From Chryseobacterium gleum (GTDB lineage: Bacteria > Bacteroidota > Bacteroidia > Flavobacteriales_D > Sanyastnellaceae), in contig CAMCVP010000013.1 of the NCBI GenBank assembly GCA_945881835.1, positions 1-55,004 on the forward strand: a DNA stretch of 55,004 bases, read 5' to 3'. Positions within the stretch are counted from its first letter, which is position 1, and the number at the start of each line of letters is the position of its first letter. Position numbers and translations under genes: made by a program. This document shows positions 53,382 through 55,004 of this stretch, piece after piece. The notes under the pieces are model-generated. The model worked only from the letters and a program-made list of their open reading frames with translations. It searched no databases and was not told where the DNA came from.

Positions 53382-54641
53382 CTTAATCCCAAATATCTTC
53401 TTGAAATTCTTCGAAGTCTCTGCCGTCTCTTCCCAAGGGAATAAATTCACCTTCATGGTTATTGGCTTCTGACCGTTTGGCATCTTGAACGTCTTCGTTA
53501 CTGTCTTAGGCGTTCTTCCCATGTGACCGTAGCTTGCCGTTTCCTTGTACATAGGTGTGCGCAAGTTGAAACGTGTTTCAATTTCATACGGAGTCATTCC
53601 TACATTCTTCGAAATCAAAGATGCGATTTGTCCGTCGTTCATAGCAACACGAGAAGTTCCGTATGTATTTACATAGAATCCTACTGGCTTAGCAACTCCA
53701 ATGGCATAAGCCACTTGCACCAACACTTCGTCGCAAACACCCGCTGCAACCAAGTTCTTCGCAATGTGACGCATAGCGTATGCTGCGCTGCGGTCTACTT
53801 TACTCGGATCTTTTCCGCTGAATGCTCCACCGCCGTGTGCACCCTTTCCACCATAAGTATCTACAATAATCTTTCTTCCAGTTAAACCCGTGTCGCCGTG
53901 AGGACCACCAATCACAAACTTTCCAGTTGGATTCACATGCAACGCATACTTCCCATCAAACAACTTCTGAATGCGCTTCGGTTGTTTCTTCATTACGCGA
54001 GGAATTAAGATCGTGCGAACGTCATCTTTAATCTGCGCCAACATCTTCGCTTCCTTATCGAAATCGTCGTGCTGTGTACTCACCACAATCGCAGAAATAC
54101 CCATTGGCTTGTGATCGTCTGAATACTCAATGGTTACTTGGCTCTTCGCATCTGGACGCAAGTACTTCATTTGCTTTCCTTCTCTGCGAATAGCAGACAA
54201 TTCACGCAACAACGAATGCGCTAACTCCAAAGGAAGTGGCATGTAATTGTCGGTCTCGTTCGTTGCATAACCGAACATCATACCTTGGTCACCGGCACCT
54301 TGATCTTTCTTGTTCTTCTTGTCCACGCCTTGATTAATATCGGCAGACTGCTCATGAATGGCAGATAAAATTCCGCAAGACTTCGATTCGAACATATATT
54401 CGCTCTTCGTGTATCCAATTTCAGAAATGGTATCACGAATAATATCTTGTAAATCTACATAAGCCTGAGACTTCACCTCTCCTGCTACAACCACTTGACC
54501 TGTTGTAACCAATGTTTCACAAGCCACCTTCGACTCGGGGTCTTGTGCCAAAAACGCATCAATTAACGCGTCTGAAATTTGATCGGCTACTTTATCTGGG
54601 TGCCCTTCAGACACAGACTCTGATGTGAAAAAATATGACAT
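53379..54641 (-). CDS. metK: S-adenosylmethionine synthetase
   Basis: Makes S-adenosylmethionine from methionine and ATP. The 420-residue protein has the N-terminal [18 protein letters not shown], the [13 protein letters not shown]-binding motif (near 118), [21 protein letters not shown]-type P-loop and [19 protein letters not shown]. Full length with no odd residues. The stop lies inside the repeat array and no terminator hairpin with T-run follows. Confidence 0.98.
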   Translation of the reverse strand: MSYFFTSESVSEGHPDKVADQISDALIDAFLAQDPESKVACETLVTTGQVVVAGEVKSQAYVDLQDIIRDTISEIGYTKSEYMFESKSCGILSAIHEQSADINQGVDKKNKKDQGAGDQGMMFGYATNETDNYMPLPLELAHSLLRELSAIRREGKQMKYLRPDAKSQVTIEYSDDHKPMGISAIVVSTQHDDFDKEAKMLAQIKDDVRTILIPRVMKKQPKRIQKLFDGKYALHVNPTGKFVIGGPHGDTGLTGRKIIVDTYGGKGAHGGGAFSGKDPSKVDRSAAYAMRHIAKNLVAAGVCDEVLVQVAYAIGVAKPVGFYVNTYGTSRVAMNDGQIASLISKNVGMTPYEIETRFNLRTPMYKETASYGHMGRTPKTVTKTFKMPNGQKPITMKVNLFPWEETAETSKNFKKIFGIK

Positions 54642-54662
54642 ATCTATTTAATTATTTTCTGT

Positions 54663-55004
54663 TTAATTTGAATTCAATGACTCACTCCATTTCGTTCTTT
54701 CTGTTGGAGTAAAATCAGGATTTGGTGTTTGCTCTGGATCATATCCGAACAATTTGTTTTCTTTAATCAAGGTGTCAACATACGTCGGCACCATCTCTTC
54801 CCACCCGCCGTGACCATTGTGAATCCGATCTAGCGCATCGCGAGAATAGATTGAAAGAACATCCGGATTGTATTCCGCAATGTCAACAATTCGTTTGTTG
54901 TCTACCATATAACGGAAGAGCGGCTGCAAACGCGGATGAATAGGACAATTCTCTGTCGTGTAGAGGGTATTCGTATTCTCGTCGAACCAAGGGTATAAAT
55001 ATAT
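54663..55004 (-). CDS. Hypothetical protein, 5' end beyond window edge
   Basis: An open frame of 113 codons plus stop that runs off the right edge with no start inside. The partial protein has NCPIHPRLQPLFRYMVDNKR and ends in a charged, Pro-rich tail (PEQTPNPDFTPTERTKW). I do not recognise the family; it is acidic, without membrane segments, and ends 21 nt before metK, suggesting co-transcription. Confidence 0.7.
   Translation of the reverse strand: MYLYPWFDENTNTLYTTENCPIHPRLQPLFRYMVDNKRIVDIAEYNPDVLSIYSRDALDRIHNGHGGWEEMVPTYVDTLIKENKLFGYDPEQTPNPDFTPTERTKWSESLNSN

Overview
The window is a piece of a Bacteroidota chromosome, most likely order Flavobacteriales (family not decided; Crocinitomicaceae/Cryomorphaceae-like is a guess). 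The signs are type IX secretion C-terminal sorting domains, an S46 dipeptidyl peptidase, a choice-of-anchor L protein, a SiaB-family kinase, GldL-like motifs, promoter -7 boxes of the TAnnTTTG kind, and almost no Shine-Dalgarno sequences. The infC gene is the clear exception.

Layout. 1-3563 (minus) is the translation block mazG-like / thrS / infC / rpmI / rplT, with rplT cut by the left edge. 3731-8419 (minus) holds rplS with its own promoter and terminator, then a permease / ATPase / DUF4139 / LpxL-type acyltransferase run. 8513-12580 (plus) is yidC plus an S46 peptidase. 12654-13716 is an autoregulated-looking PadR with an overlapping membrane-protein gene. 13760-15224 is the divergent ferredoxin / LuxC-like reductase pair. 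15278-22086 holds surface and secreted proteins, PhoH and a GT87 enzyme. 22163-26754 is a minus-strand run of MsrA lipoprotein, HEAT-cyclophilin, SiaB kinase and metallophosphoesterase. 26910-28722 has a NarL-type regulator and ilvE. 28723-37574 is mixed metabolism and two M1 peptidases. 37571-46018 is a tightly overlapping glycan assembly cluster (two flippases, an acetyltransferase-like protein, three glycosyltransferases, a GH2 beta-mannosidase). dnaB follows on the minus strand.

47611-53378, between dnaB and metK, looks like an accessory block: a BRO-N/Fic protein, an OsmC protein, a small membrane protein, a zeta-type toxin with a previously uncalled 48-residue partner, a Tat-type flavin oxidase with a barrel-like partner, and a phage-type GH24 lysozyme. 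It is bordered and interrupted by an unusual repeat. Chains of micro-hairpins, each a short stem closed by C-G around a GNA triloop (or TNC read on the other strand), have centres 14-17 nt apart. Twelve units lie in 47711-47885, four are repeated at 48827-48893 on the far side of the Fic gene, and six lie at 53293-53376 against the metK stop codon. This is the strongest candidate for something undescribed in the window.

Other points worth attention are the non-AUG start and strong Shine-Dalgarno of infC, a set of genes whose -7 box lies only 3-8 nt before the start codon (likely leaderless mRNAs), and perfect palindromes over the padR and phoH promoters. No rRNA, tRNA, transposase or CRISPR array was seen.
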